From assembly GCA_022510625.1 (NCBI GenBank), contig JAFLTD010000021.1, positions 1 to 38,614 on the forward strand: a stretch of 38,614 nucleotides of DNA, written 5' to 3'. A program made the translations under genes and the position numbers. The DNA is from Lachnospiraceae bacterium. Its GTDB lineage: Bacteria > Bacillota > Clostridia > Lachnospirales > Lachnospiraceae. Of this stretch, positions 15,631 through 23,637 are shown piece after piece (within the stretch, counting starts at the first letter, position 1; each line of letters opens with the position of its first letter). The notes beneath the pieces were generated by a model, which saw only the letters and a list, made by a program, of their open reading frames with translations, did not search any database and was not told the DNA's origin.

Positions 15631-17406
15631 ATGAAAAAGGAAAACTATTTGGTAAAAGTGACATCGCTGGTCTTGGCAGCAACTATGCTGATGACAGGCT
15701 GCGGCAGCGCTGACGGCGGAAGTAACTCCGGAGCGGCAACAGCTGCGGCAGACGCGGGAAGTGAAGCTTATGCGCCGGCATCTGACGGGGCGGCATCGGA
15801 CAACGCGGGTTATGCGTACGGGGCTGCGGAAGCTGAAGCCGATGCGGACTACGGGGATTACACCAACGGAATAAAAGGTATGGAAACCCAATCCGCAACA
15901 GCTACGGACGGCTATTTGGAATCATGTTATGATTACGACGACGATTCTGCGTATTTCAACACAGAGGAATACAGCCAGTGGGAAGAGCAGGGATTTTCTT
16001 CTGTTCTGAAGGCGCCGCTTTCAACCTTTGCGGCGGATGTGGATACGGCATCTTACAGCAATCTTCGTCGTCTGATCAACAGCGGTTATGGTCTGGATGA
16101 GCTGCCTCAGGGCGCGGCGAGAATTGAGGAGATGATCAACTATTTCTCTTACGATTATAATGCACCGAAGGGTATGGAGCCGTTCGGTGTTACAACACAG
16201 ATCAGTGAATGTCCGTGGAATGATGACGCGAAGCTTCTCATGATCGGGTTAAAGACTGAAGATATCGATTATTCGCAGGCACCGCCGTCCAATCTGGTGT
16301 TTTTGCTGGATGTGTCCGGTTCCATGTACTCCTATGATAAGCTTCCGCTTCTTCAGGAATCTTTCGGATTGTTGGCGGAGAACCTGACTAAGAAGGACAG
16401 AGTATCCATCGTAACCTATGCGGGTGATGACCGCATTGTGCTGGATGGTGTCCGCGGCGATGAGACCGATAAGATCATTAAAGCGCTGAAATCGCTGGAA
16501 GCAGGCGGCGGAACATACGGAAGCAAGGGCATAGAGACAGCTTATAAACTGGCTGAAGAAAACTATATAGAAGGCGGCAACAACCGTATTATCCTTGCGA
16601 CGGACGGGGATCTGAATATCGGATTGACCAGTGAAGAAGAACTGGAAGAGCTGATCACGGAGAAAAAGGAATCCGGGATTTTCTTGTCGGTGCTTGGATT
16701 CGGAACCGGCAACATCAAGGATAATAAGATGGAGACACTGGCCGACAAAGGCAACGGCAACTATGCTTATATAGACAGCCTGCGCGAGGCAAATAAGGTG
16801 TTGGTAGAGGAGATGACTGCCACCCTGCTCACCATATGTAAGGATGTTAAATTCCAGGTAGAATTCAATCCTGAGGTGGTGGAAAGTTATCGTCTGCTCG
16901 GATATGAAAATCGTGCTTTGGCGAAAGAGGATTTCAACGACGATACGAAAGATGCGGGTGAAATCGGAGCGGGACACAGCGTGACAGCGCTCTATGAAAT
17001 TGTATTGACAGATCCCAATTACGATATGGCGCAGAGCGAGATCGAAGATCTGAAATACAAGGAGCAGTACAAGAAGATGCTGGGCAAACAGCTTGGAACC
17101 GCTGATGTTTTGAATTGGGAAGACATTAAAGACACAGAATGGCTGACGATCAGTATTCGCTATAAGAAGCCTGCTGAGGATGAAAGCAATCTGCTGCAGT
17201 ATCCGGTCGGCAGTGAAAGTTATACGAACAATCCCGGTGATGATTTCGTCTTCGCGGCAGCGGTAGCGGAGTTCGGGCTGCTCGCCTCCCACAGTGAATA
17301 TCCGGAGGATGCCTCCGTAAAGCATGTGGAGAAAGCTTTAAAGTCCATCGATTTGTCGGATGAGTATAAAGAAGAGTTTCTGGAGCTCGTCCGGATGGTT
17401 AAGTAG
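15631..17406 (+). CDS. YfbK-like von Willebrand factor A lipoprotein (591 aa)
   Basis: ATG 15631 follows AAAGGAGGAAAAGGGT. The lipoprotein signal ends LAATMLMTG-C24. A Gly/Ala/Asp-rich linker follows, then a VWA-associated N-terminal domain (STFAADVDTASYSNLRRLIN). Next is the VWA domain with an intact metal-ion site (D227-V-S-G-S231 in VFLLDVSGSMYS; also TYAGDDRIVL and LATDGDLNIGLT). The C-terminal YfbK-type domain follows (YRLLGYENRALAKEDFNDD; GAGHSVTALYEIVL). The family is widespread but its cellular job is not well defined; VWA domains usually bind protein partners through a metal. It probably acts at the outer membrane face. A terminator follows at 17472. Confidence 0.9.
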   Translation: MKKENYLVKVTSLVLAATMLMTGCGSADGGSNSGAATAAADAGSEAYAPASDGAASDNAGYAYGAAEAEADADYGDYTNGIKGMETQSATATDGYLESCYDYDDDSAYFNTEEYSQWEEQGFSSVLKAPLSTFAADVDTASYSNLRRLINSGYGLDELPQGAARIEEMINYFSYDYNAPKGMEPFGVTTQISECPWNDDAKLLMIGLKTEDIDYSQAPPSNLVFLLDVSGSMYSYDKLPLLQESFGLLAENLTKKDRVSIVTYAGDDRIVLDGVRGDETDKIIKALKSLEAGGGTYGSKGIETAYKLAEENYIEGGNNRIILATDGDLNIGLTSEEELEELITEKKESGIFLSVLGFGTGNIKDNKMETLADKGNGNYAYIDSLREANKVLVEEMTATLLTICKDVKFQVEFNPEVVESYRLLGYENRALAKEDFNDDTKDAGEIGAGHSVTALYEIVLTDPNYDMAQSEIEDLKYKEQYKKMLGKQLGTADVLNWEDIKDTEWLTISIRYKKPAEDESNLLQYPVGSESYTNNPGDDFVFAAAVAEFGLLASHSEYPEDASVKHVEKALKSIDLSDEYKEEFLELVRMVK

Positions 17407-17471
17407 TATATGAAGAACATGAATTTTGCCGGATCAGTCGAGGACTGATACGGAAGTGTTTCACAAAATGC

Positions 17472-17505
17472 GGTGTAACCTCATAAAACGGGGTTACACC
17501 TTTTT
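17472..17505 (+). terminator. Intrinsic terminator after the VWA lipoprotein gene
   Basis: GGTGTAACC (17472-17480) pairs perfectly with GGTTACACC (17492-17500), and TTTTT follows directly. It ends the envelope-stress locus. Confidence 0.9.
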
Positions 17506-17510
17506 GTCGC

Positions 17511-17554
17511 TTGACAATCGTAAGGATCTTGACTAAAATAGACATATCAATCGT
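17511..17554 (+). promoter_or_regulatory. Sigma-A promoter of the ohrR-like operon with direct repeats
   Basis: TTGACA (17511-17516), a 17-base spacer and TAAAAT (17534-17539) form a near-consensus promoter. CAATCGT occurs at 17515-17521 and again at 17548-17554, 33 bases apart or about three helix turns, followed by similar GAT-containing sequence. These repeats bracket the -10 box and are candidate binding sites for the OhrR-like repressor encoded downstream. Confidence 0.7.
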
Positions 17555-17631
17555 GCAAGATTAAATAGCATACAAACAAAAGAGATTGATGTACATTCTG
17601 AGCGAAAGAGTGTATAAAGGAGAAAGATGAG

Positions 17632-18069
17632 ATGGCGGACCGATATGAAGCCCTTAAATTGCGGAATCAACTTTGTTTTCCCCTATACGCCTGTTCTAAG
17701 GAGATCGTGAAAGCATACAAGCCGTATCTGGACGAACTCGACCTTACCTACACACAGTATATTACCATGATGGTGATGTGGGAGCACAAAGAGCTGCGGG
17801 TAAAAGACATGGGGAAATGTCTGTTTCTGGACTCCAGCACCCTTACACCGCTCCTCAAGCGCTTGGAAGAAAAGGGATATGTGACAAGACACCGCTCTAC
17901 TGAGGATGAGAGAGATCTGATTGTCACGATCACTGACAAAGGTGAGGCATTGAAAGAGAAAGCGATTACCGTACCGGAGCGAATCGGGGCATGCGTAGCG
18001 ATGGAACCGGGGAAGGCACAGGCTCTATATGAGATGCTTTACGAAATAATAGGTAAACTGACACAGTAG
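17632..18069 (+). CDS. OhrR-like MarR-family redox repressor
   Basis: This 145-aa winged-helix protein matches Bacillus OhrR closely in its early part: NQLCFPLYACSKEIVKAYKP, then DLTYTQYITMMVMWEHKELR. Cys15 is at the position of the peroxide-sensing cysteine of OhrR. The DNA-binding part has LDSSTLTPLLKRLEEKGYVT and RHRSTEDERDLIVTITDKG. In OhrR the cysteine is oxidised by organic hydroperoxides, releasing DNA. The usual target ohr is absent here; a radical SAM gene and a nitroreductase gene follow instead, so the signal or the target may differ. Confidence 0.87.
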   Translation: MADRYEALKLRNQLCFPLYACSKEIVKAYKPYLDELDLTYTQYITMMVMWEHKELRVKDMGKCLFLDSSTLTPLLKRLEEKGYVTRHRSTEDERDLIVTITDKGEALKEKAITVPERIGACVAMEPGKAQALYEMLYEIIGKLTQ

Positions 18070-18090
18070 GTTTGCAGAAAGGTGATATCT

Positions 18091-19215
18091 ATGGAAAATA
18101 AAGAATTTGACCTCGGGCAGTACCTGAGCGACGGTGTTGAGAAAATTGTCAAAGGGGCTGTCAAGGCGACTCTTACAGACCCCAGAGAAAGCGCATTTAT
18201 GGCGAGGTTTGCTCTGTCAAGCCGTGAAGCGTCCCGCAAACGTGCGCAGGCGGCAGTGGGCGGCGAGAATATTCCGCCGTTTCTGATTGCAAGTATCACC
18301 AGCAACTGTAATCTTCACTGTGCGGGGTGTTATTCCCGACACAACCATGCCTGTACGGATGACGCGCCGGTAGATCAGCTGACAGGAGAAGATTGGGAGA
18401 ATGTCTTTACCGAGGCGAGAGAACTGGGAATCAGCTTCATTCTGCTGGCCGGAGGAGAACCGCTTCTGCGTCATGATGTGATTGAGGCAGCAGGCAATTA
18501 TCCCGAGATTCTGTTCCCGGTATTTACCAACGGTACACTTCTCGGCGATAAGTATATTAATCTTTTTGATAAAAAGAGAAATCTGCTGCCGGTTCTCAGT
18601 ATTGAAGGACGGCAGGAGAAGACGGATGAGCGGCGGGGCGGTGGCGTATATAAAAGTGTGAGAGAGGCCATGGAGCGCATTCAGACCAATCATCTGATCT
18701 TCGGCGCGTCCGTCACGGTCACGACAGCCAATTTGCAGGAGGTCACCGGCAAAGCGTTTCTTGATGAGCTTAAGGACAGCGGCTGCAAAGCGGTCATTTA
18801 TGTTGAATTTGTTCCGGTCACGGAGGAGAGCCAAGATCTGGCGCCCGGTGACGAGGAACGGGAATACTTGAAAGAACGGCTGAACGAGATCCGTGAGGAA
18901 TATGCCGATATGGTGTTCATCTCATTCCCCGGCGACGAGAAAACTTCCGGCGGATGCCTGGCGGCAGGGCGCGGGTTCTTCCATATCAATTCCCACGGCG
19001 GTGCGGAGCCTTGTCCGTTCTCACCGTACTCGGACATCAACGTGAAAAACACTTCTCTGCGTCAGGCGCTGCGATCACCGCTTTTCACCGCTTTGCAGAT
19101 GCAGAATGTCCTGATGGAGGAACACAGCGGCGGATGTGTTCTGTTTGAGAGGAAAGATGCTGTGGAGGCGCTTCTTGCGGGGAGTGTACAAGAGGAGCAA
19201 TGTGTAGGAGTTTAG
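18091..19215 (+). CDS. Radical SAM protein with C-terminal cysteines (374 aa)
   Basis: GTG 18082 opens the frame, but ATG 18091 lies behind AGAAAGGTGAT and is preferred. The radical SAM cluster motif is C73-x3-C77-x2-C80 (SNCNLHCAGCYSRHN). LLAGGEPLLRHDV and FTNGTLLG are the usual GGE and following strands. Later cysteines (GGCLAAGRGFFHINSHGG, EPCPFSPYSD, then SGGCVLF) resemble a SPASM-like auxiliary cluster region. The N-terminal 60 residues are helical. It sits 21 bases after the OhrR-like gene in one operon. The substrate is unknown; a small ORF follows directly. Redox-linked protein or cofactor modification is possible. Confidence 0.9.
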   Translation: MENKEFDLGQYLSDGVEKIVKGAVKATLTDPRESAFMARFALSSREASRKRAQAAVGGENIPPFLIASITSNCNLHCAGCYSRHNHACTDDAPVDQLTGEDWENVFTEARELGISFILLAGGEPLLRHDVIEAAGNYPEILFPVFTNGTLLGDKYINLFDKKRNLLPVLSIEGRQEKTDERRGGGVYKSVREAMERIQTNHLIFGASVTVTTANLQEVTGKAFLDELKDSGCKAVIYVEFVPVTEESQDLAPGDEEREYLKERLNEIREEYADMVFISFPGDEKTSGGCLAAGRGFFHINSHGGAEPCPFSPYSDINVKNTSLRQALRSPLFTALQMQNVLMEEHSGGCVLFERKDAVEALLAGSVQEEQCVGV

Positions 19216-19217
19216 AT

Positions 19218-19292
19218 ATGGCGCTCGGCTGCCGGAAGAGCGGAAATCTTGACGAAGATGTAATCAGCAAATATGTAATGATAGGAGAATGA
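19218..19292 (+). CDS. Possible 24-aa peptide between radical SAM and nitroreductase genes
   Basis: AGGAG (19206-19210) is 7 bases before ATG 19218. The frame reads MALGCRKSGNLDEDVISKYV, then MIGE and TGA, and ends just before the nitroreductase start. AGGAG near its end is the next gene's ribosome site. It has one Cys and is mostly polar. Peptides beside radical SAM genes can be modified precursors, but nothing in this sequence proves that; it could simply be spacer. Confidence 0.35.
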   Translation: MALGCRKSGNLDEDVISKYVMIGE

Positions 19293-19296
19293 AAAC

Positions 19297-20112
19297 ATGG
19301 AAAATATTGAACAACTTGTCCGTGGCAGAAGAAGCGTTCGGACATTTGACGGCAGAGATCTCAGTGCAGAGGACTCGGCAAAGTTGTCCTCGTTTATGGC
19401 GGGACTGAAAAATCCCTATGGGATACCTTTAGAGTTCAAGCTGCTGGACGCAAGGCAGCAGGCGTTAAAATGCCCTGTCGTCAGCGGGACAGACCTCTAT
19501 GTAGGCGCCAAGGTCAAACGTGTGCCGCATATCGAGGAAGCATTCGGGTATTCATTTGAAATGCTGGTGCTGTATGCCCAGTCCCTCGGAATCGGTACGG
19601 TCTGGGTCGGCGGGACTATGGATCGTGCGGCATTTGAGCGGGCAATGGAGCTGGAGGAGGGCGAAATAATGCCCTGCATGAGTCCGCTTGGGTACCCGGC
19701 GGGGAAGATGTCCATCAAAGAGAGCATGATGCGCAAGGGCATCAAAGCGGACAGCAGACATCCTTTTGAGTCTTTTGTTTTTGACGGTGATTTTGGTGTG
19801 CCGTTGACGCCTGAGAAGGCAGGTTCACTGGCATATCCGCTGGAGATGGTCCGCTGGGCGCCCTCAGCGGTCAACAAGCAGCCGTGGCAGGTTGTGATAA
19901 AGGAAAATGCGGTTCACTTCTATCTGAAGCACACGAAGGGCTTTGTCAGTGAGGCGGTAGGTGATATGCAGAAGATTGATATGGGCATTGCGCTTTGCCA
20001 TTTTGCTTTGGCTGCGGAGGAGAGTGGGTTGGATATTCAGTTTAGTCTCAGCGATCCGGGAATCGTGACGGAGCCCAATACGGAATATATCGCATCCTAT
20101 CTGTTACAGTAA
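19297..20112 (+). CDS. Nitroreductase-family protein (TM1586-like)
   Basis: ATG 19297 follows AGGAGAATGAAAAC. The 271-aa protein has the flavin nitroreductase start (QLVRGRRSVRTFDGRDLS) and a second nitroreductase-like half (LEMVRWAPSAVNKQPWQVVI, then MGIALCHFALAAEESGL). This layout resembles the TM1586-type nitroreductases rather than the dimeric NfsB type. It presumably binds FMN and reduces a small substrate. It is the last gene of the OhrR-like operon, which fits an oxidative or nitrosative response. A bidirectional terminator follows. Confidence 0.88.
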   Translation: MENIEQLVRGRRSVRTFDGRDLSAEDSAKLSSFMAGLKNPYGIPLEFKLLDARQQALKCPVVSGTDLYVGAKVKRVPHIEEAFGYSFEMLVLYAQSLGIGTVWVGGTMDRAAFERAMELEEGEIMPCMSPLGYPAGKMSIKESMMRKGIKADSRHPFESFVFDGDFGVPLTPEKAGSLAYPLEMVRWAPSAVNKQPWQVVIKENAVHFYLKHTKGFVSEAVGDMQKIDMGIALCHFALAAEESGLDIQFSLSDPGIVTEPNTEYIASYLLQ

Positions 20113-20128
20113 AATATCGCAGTAAAAT

Positions 20129-20160
20129 AAACAGCCGGATCAAGAAGACTCCGGCTGTTT
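20129..20160. terminator. Bidirectional intrinsic terminator
   Basis: AAACAGCCGGA (20129-20139) pairs perfectly with TCCGGCTGTTT (20150-20160). Flanks give T-rich tails on both strands. It separates the convergent nitroreductase and Hsp20 genes. Confidence 0.88.
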
Positions 20161-20185
20161 ATCTTAGGATAGGGAAACAAGATTA

Positions 20186-20638
20186 TTATTTAACTTCAAT
20201 CTTCTGAACTTCTTCCTTCGCGGCAAGTTCTTTCTTCGGGAATTTTACTTCCAGAATACCGTTGTTGTAAGAAGCGTCAATGTCACCGGCTTCCACATCA
20301 TTTACGCGGAAGCTTCTTGAATAAGAACTGTAATAACGTTCTCTGCGGATGTACTTATTCTTATCCTCCTCGTCCTTTTCCTCCTTGTGGGAAGCCGAGA
20401 TCGTAAGCAGATTATCTTTCAGGTCAATGTTTATATCGGACTTATCGAATCCGGGCAGTTCCGCCTGCAGCAGATAGCTGTCACCCTGGTCGATCACATC
20501 GGTCTTGAACGCGTCAAACGTGGCGAGTTCATTGTTGCCCCAGAAATTCTTGAAGGCGTTGTCAAACATCTGATCGAAAGAATCGTCAAAAAATGTAGGT
20601 CTGTAGGTACGGTTGTTGAATAATGCCGGTCTTAACAT
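20186..20638 (-). CDS. Hsp20/alpha-crystallin small heat-shock protein
   Basis: ATG at 20638 (MLRPALFNNRTYRPTFFDD) is chosen; the GTG at 20647 would overlap the GAGGAG ribosome site. The 150-aa protein has the alpha-crystallin domain at about 40-140: FKTDVIDQGDSYLLQAELPG, FDKSDINIDLKDNLLTISA, SRSFRVNDVEAGDIDASYNN and GILEVKFPKK (the family's A-x-x-x-x-G-x-L element). These proteins hold unfolding proteins in ATP-independent oligomers. No CIRCE element lies upstream. A sigma-A-like promoter precedes it. Confidence 0.95.
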   Translation of the reverse strand: MLRPALFNNRTYRPTFFDDSFDQMFDNAFKNFWGNNELATFDAFKTDVIDQGDSYLLQAELPGFDKSDINIDLKDNLLTISASHKEEKDEEDKNKYIRRERYYSSYSRSFRVNDVEAGDIDASYNNGILEVKFPKKELAAKEEVQKIEVK

Positions 20639-20681
20639 AATAATCACTCCTCTTCTTTTATTTTATGCTATCAGTATGACC

Positions 20682-20759
20682 GAATTGAGAAATCCAATTC
20701 ATAACCGGTAGGTGTTTCTTGTTTATATATGTTATACATCAACTATAACAAAGAATCAA
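20682..20759 (-). promoter_or_regulatory. Promoter and leader hairpin of the hsp20 gene
   Basis: On the minus strand TTGATT (20759-20754) and TATAAC (20736-20731) are 17 bases apart. The leader of about 85 bases contains GAATTG/CAATTC (20682-20687, 20695-20700), a 6-bp hairpin. No HrcA-type CIRCE repeat was found. Confidence 0.5.
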
Positions 20760-20782
20760 TTATAGAAATATGAAGTGTTTAT

Positions 20783-20824
20783 AAACAAAAAATAAAACAG
20801 AGTTGGCTTAATAGCCAACTCTGT
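20783..20824 (-). terminator. Intrinsic terminator of the hydrolase gene
   Basis: An 11-bp perfect stem (ACAGAGTTGGC/GCCAACTCTGT, 20797-20824) with a 6-base loop. On the minus strand it runs into TTTATTTTTTG. Confidence 0.9.
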
Positions 20825-20852
20825 GAAAATCGCTTCTTATTAATGTAAACAA

Positions 20853-21674
20853 CTATGAAGGCAACAGATCCTTTAAAAGAAAATGCAGCATCCGCCGATT
20901 GAAATCCTTGGCCTCCTCATATACGGTATGTCCATAATCTTTATATATGTGCAGCTTACTTCCCTTGATTGCCTTAGCAAGTTCACGGGATGCATTAACG
21001 CCTACGATTTGATCAAGTGTACCGCCGATGATCAGGGTCGGACATGCTATTTTGTGCAGTTCGGAATAAGCATCGTGTTTAAGACAGGCATCAGCCTGGA
21101 TCAAAAATCGTTCGAGACTTTCAGGTTTTCTCAGTAGCCCCAAAAAAGGATAGATCAAACGTAATTTTTTCAGCCTTTGCTCGGTATACGCCTTTTCCGC
21201 CGAATCAATCAACAGGTTCTTATAATCCATTGCCGCTGCAAGACGAATCCATTTGCTGATAACAGGCTGCACGATTTCATTCTGTTTGGACAGCGTGACG
21301 GCAAGAATAAGTTTATGAACCAATTCGGGGTGGTCAATGGCAAGGTACTGGGCAATCATTCCGCCCTGAGACACACCGATAACGTCAGCCTGCGTGATGC
21401 CGAGAATCCGCATGATTTCGGCCTGATCTTTTGCCATATCTCTTGTGGTGTAACCTTTTTCCATCTTATTTTTTCTGCCAAACACATACACCGTGTAATA
21501 CGGTGCAAAGATTCTGTATGCCCAAGCAAGAGGGAGTGCAGTTCCTTTTACGGGAAATAACCCATCGTTCAATCCTATAATCATGACTAAGTTTTTCTTT
21601 CCCGTTCCGAAAGAAACATAGTCGATATCCGTATTGCCTATTTTGATATTACAGTTGCGTGCATGGTATAGCAT
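20853..21674 (-). CDS. Alpha/beta-fold hydrolase (273 aa)
   Basis: The catalytic pattern is clear: nucleophile S102 in DVIGVSQGGMIAQYLA, an acid in TLIIGGTLDQIVGVNASREL and a histidine in YKDYGHTVYEEAKDFNRRML. The oxyanion region is MIIGLNDGLF. This is the common esterase/lipase-like fold acting on small esters or similar substrates; the substrate cannot be told. There is no signal peptide, so it is cytoplasmic. GGAG lies 9 bases before the ATG. Monocistronic with its own terminator. Confidence 0.88.
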   Translation of the reverse strand: MLYHARNCNIKIGNTDIDYVSFGTGKKNLVMIIGLNDGLFPVKGTALPLAWAYRIFAPYYTVYVFGRKNKMEKGYTTRDMAKDQAEIMRILGITQADVIGVSQGGMIAQYLAIDHPELVHKLILAVTLSKQNEIVQPVISKWIRLAAAMDYKNLLIDSAEKAYTEQRLKKLRLIYPFLGLLRKPESLERFLIQADACLKHDAYSELHKIACPTLIIGGTLDQIVGVNASRELAKAIKGSKLHIYKDYGHTVYEEAKDFNRRMLHFLLKDLLPS

Positions 21675-21798
21675 AATTGTCTGCTCCGTTCTAGAATTTA
21701 TGGTAATATTGATATATACAATATAACTTCCTTATGCCGGAAATGCAAGGTGATTCACATGCAAAGTGCCGGTGTATGTAGCTGTAAAAGGAGATGAC

Positions 21799-22737
21799 AT
21801 GATTTTAAGTGTGAGCCGAAGAACTGACATTCCGAACTACTATGCCGATTGGTTTTATAATAGAATGAAAGAGGGATTCCTGTATGTAAGAAATCCTATG
21901 AATTTCCATCAGGTCAGCAGAATCGAATTGTCGCCTGACCTTGTTGATTGTATTGTGTTCTGGACGAAGAATCCCGAGCCGATGATGGCAAGATTGCAAG
22001 AACTCAGTGATTATATGTACTATTTCCAGTTCACCCTGACAGGATATGGGCGCGATATAGAGCCGAATGTACCACATAAGAAAGACAAGATGATACCGGT
22101 TTTTCAAAGATTATCTGAGACGATTGGCAGCAGTCGAGTTGTCTGGCGTTACGACCCGATTTTCTTTAACGATGTTTATACAGAGGAGTACCATGTACAG
22201 GCATTTGAACAAATCGCGGACGCGCTGGCGGGTTACACCAAGCGATGTGTTATCAGTTTCGTGGATACCTACGTGAAGAATAAAGCAGCCATGCGGGAGC
22301 TAAAGGTTAGAGAGCCGGTTGGGGAGGGTCAGGAAGATAGTGGCTCTATTCAGAATCTTAGAGCGTTCGCAGTAAAGCTTAATGAGATTGCACACCGTAA
22401 CGGTATGGCGATAGTGACGTGTGCCGAGAAAATTGATTTGTCGGATTGCGGAATAACTCACAGCAGTTGTATCGATAAGGCGCTTGTGGAGGAAATTACA
22501 GGATATGCCATTGATGTAGGTAAGGATAAGAACCAAAGGGCAGAATGCGGCTGTGTGGAGAGCATTGAAGTCGGTACATACCACACATGCCTGAACAGCT
22601 GTAAATATTGCTACGCCAACGACAGTTGGGAAAAGGCGGAGAGAAACTTCAAAGCCTACGATGCAACATCCCCGCTGTTATGCGGACGGATAGAGGATGG
22701 TGACAAGATTACGGTGCGGAAGGTTAAGAGGTTGTAA
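21799..22737 (+). CDS. DUF1848 family protein, possible iron-sulfur protein
   Basis: The frame opens at 21766, but ATG 21799 follows AAAAGGAGATGAC and gives the conserved start MILSVSRRTDIPNYYADWF. Other family blocks are VRNPMNFHQVSRIELSPDLV, FWTKNPEPMMARL, YYFQFTLTGYGRDIEPNVPH and VVWRYDPIFF. The C-terminal end has C250, C252 and a C264-x3-C268-x2-C271 group (TCLNSCKYCYAN). That spacing equals the radical SAM cluster motif but sits at the C-terminus, with a TIM-barrel-like body before it. The biochemical role is unknown to me. Confidence 0.9.
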   Translation: MILSVSRRTDIPNYYADWFYNRMKEGFLYVRNPMNFHQVSRIELSPDLVDCIVFWTKNPEPMMARLQELSDYMYYFQFTLTGYGRDIEPNVPHKKDKMIPVFQRLSETIGSSRVVWRYDPIFFNDVYTEEYHVQAFEQIADALAGYTKRCVISFVDTYVKNKAAMRELKVREPVGEGQEDSGSIQNLRAFAVKLNEIAHRNGMAIVTCAEKIDLSDCGITHSSCIDKALVEEITGYAIDVGKDKNQRAECGCVESIEVGTYHTCLNSCKYCYANDSWEKAERNFKAYDATSPLLCGRIEDGDKITVRKVKRL

Positions 22738-22774
22738 AATCAATAGACTTTTTAGTTTCTTTACGCCCGGTTAA

Positions 22775-23275
22775 TCAAAAATACTTCTCCATCAAATAAA
22801 ACTTGCCTTTACGCCAATCGGCATAACCGACGCTGGAATATTTAAGCGAATCGTACAGTTTGAGAGAGAACGGATTATTGGTGAATGCGTCCAATCGGAT
22901 TGCATGAATATCCTTTTGCAATAACTCCGACTCTATATGCAGCAATGTTTGTTTGGCAATACCTCTGTGTTGAAAATCAGGATGCACACACAGCCTGTGC
23001 ACGACGTAATAAGGCCTGTCCGGATATTTCCAACTGCCGTTTTCATATTCCTTGTCGCATTCTTGATTCAGGGCATACACCACCGCGATCTGTCCATCCG
23101 TCAAGCCGACGTATAGATAGTTATTATGGATATCTTCCCGAAAATCTTCCTTCGTGGGATATATTTCGTCCCATTGCAGAATGTTGCTTTGGACCATTGT
23201 GTCTATCGCCAATGCGACCAGGTTGTATATTTCCTCTAAATCGTCTAAAGTTGCTTTTCTGTATTGTAAGGTCAT
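22775..23275 (-). CDS. GNAT family N-acetyltransferase
   Basis: This 166-aa protein has the acetyl-CoA binding segment VHRLCVHPDFQHRGIAKQTL, with R-G-I-A where the family has RGxGxA. The N-terminus is YRKATLDDLEEIYNLVALAI, and NPFSLKLYDSLKYSSVG matches motif B. Substrate unknown. It lies 18 bases after the glutaredoxin-like gene on the same strand and is probably co-transcribed with it. Confidence 0.9.
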   Translation of the reverse strand: MTLQYRKATLDDLEEIYNLVALAIDTMVQSNILQWDEIYPTKEDFREDIHNNYLYVGLTDGQIAVVYALNQECDKEYENGSWKYPDRPYYVVHRLCVHPDFQHRGIAKQTLLHIESELLQKDIHAIRLDAFTNNPFSLKLYDSLKYSSVGYADWRKGKFYLMEKYF

Positions 23276-23293
23276 GTTTTATGAATACTCCTG

Positions 23294-23569
23294 TTACAGT
23301 ACCGCATCCAGCGCCGACTTCAGATTTTCTTTGCACACATCATAACTTTCTGAAGGCTTGGCTTCATACAATTTGTGATCTCCATCAAAAATTGTAGGCA
23401 CGTAGTAGTAATCATATTTTTCTGCCAACTCAGGTTGTTCGCTTTCTTCGATCCAGTCAATCTCGATCTCTTCATATGCCGGATTTTCCTTTTTCAGTTC
23501 CTCCAGTGCCCGCCTTGCGTTGCGGCAGTAAGGGCAGTCAGTCAAGTAGAATAATGTGATTTTTTTCAT
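23294..23569 (-). CDS. Glutaredoxin/thioredoxin-like protein with CPYC
   Basis: ATG at 23569 is used; the upstream ATG at 23581 is part of the GGAGG ribosome site. The 91-aa protein has the redox motif C12-P-Y-C15 in FYLTDCPYCRNARRAL and a cis-proline site in YYYVPTIFDGDHKLYEA. That is the small glutaredoxin-like fold, a thiol-disulfide reductase in the cytoplasm. The next gene on the strand is a GNAT acetyltransferase. Confidence 0.92.
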   Translation of the reverse strand: MKKITLFYLTDCPYCRNARRALEELKKENPAYEEIEIDWIEESEQPELAEKYDYYYVPTIFDGDHKLYEAKPSESYDVCKENLKSALDAVL

Positions 23570-23637
23570 TTTGTCCTCCATTCCGAAGCGCTGTACGCTT
23601 GCAGTTTTATTTTCAGTACAATTATTACCGTTTATGA

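Noticed and set aside
16249-17325. Minus-strand ORF of 358 aa
   Set aside because: It lies wholly opposite the YfbK-like gene, whose domains are clear; no ribosome site and no recognisable motif.
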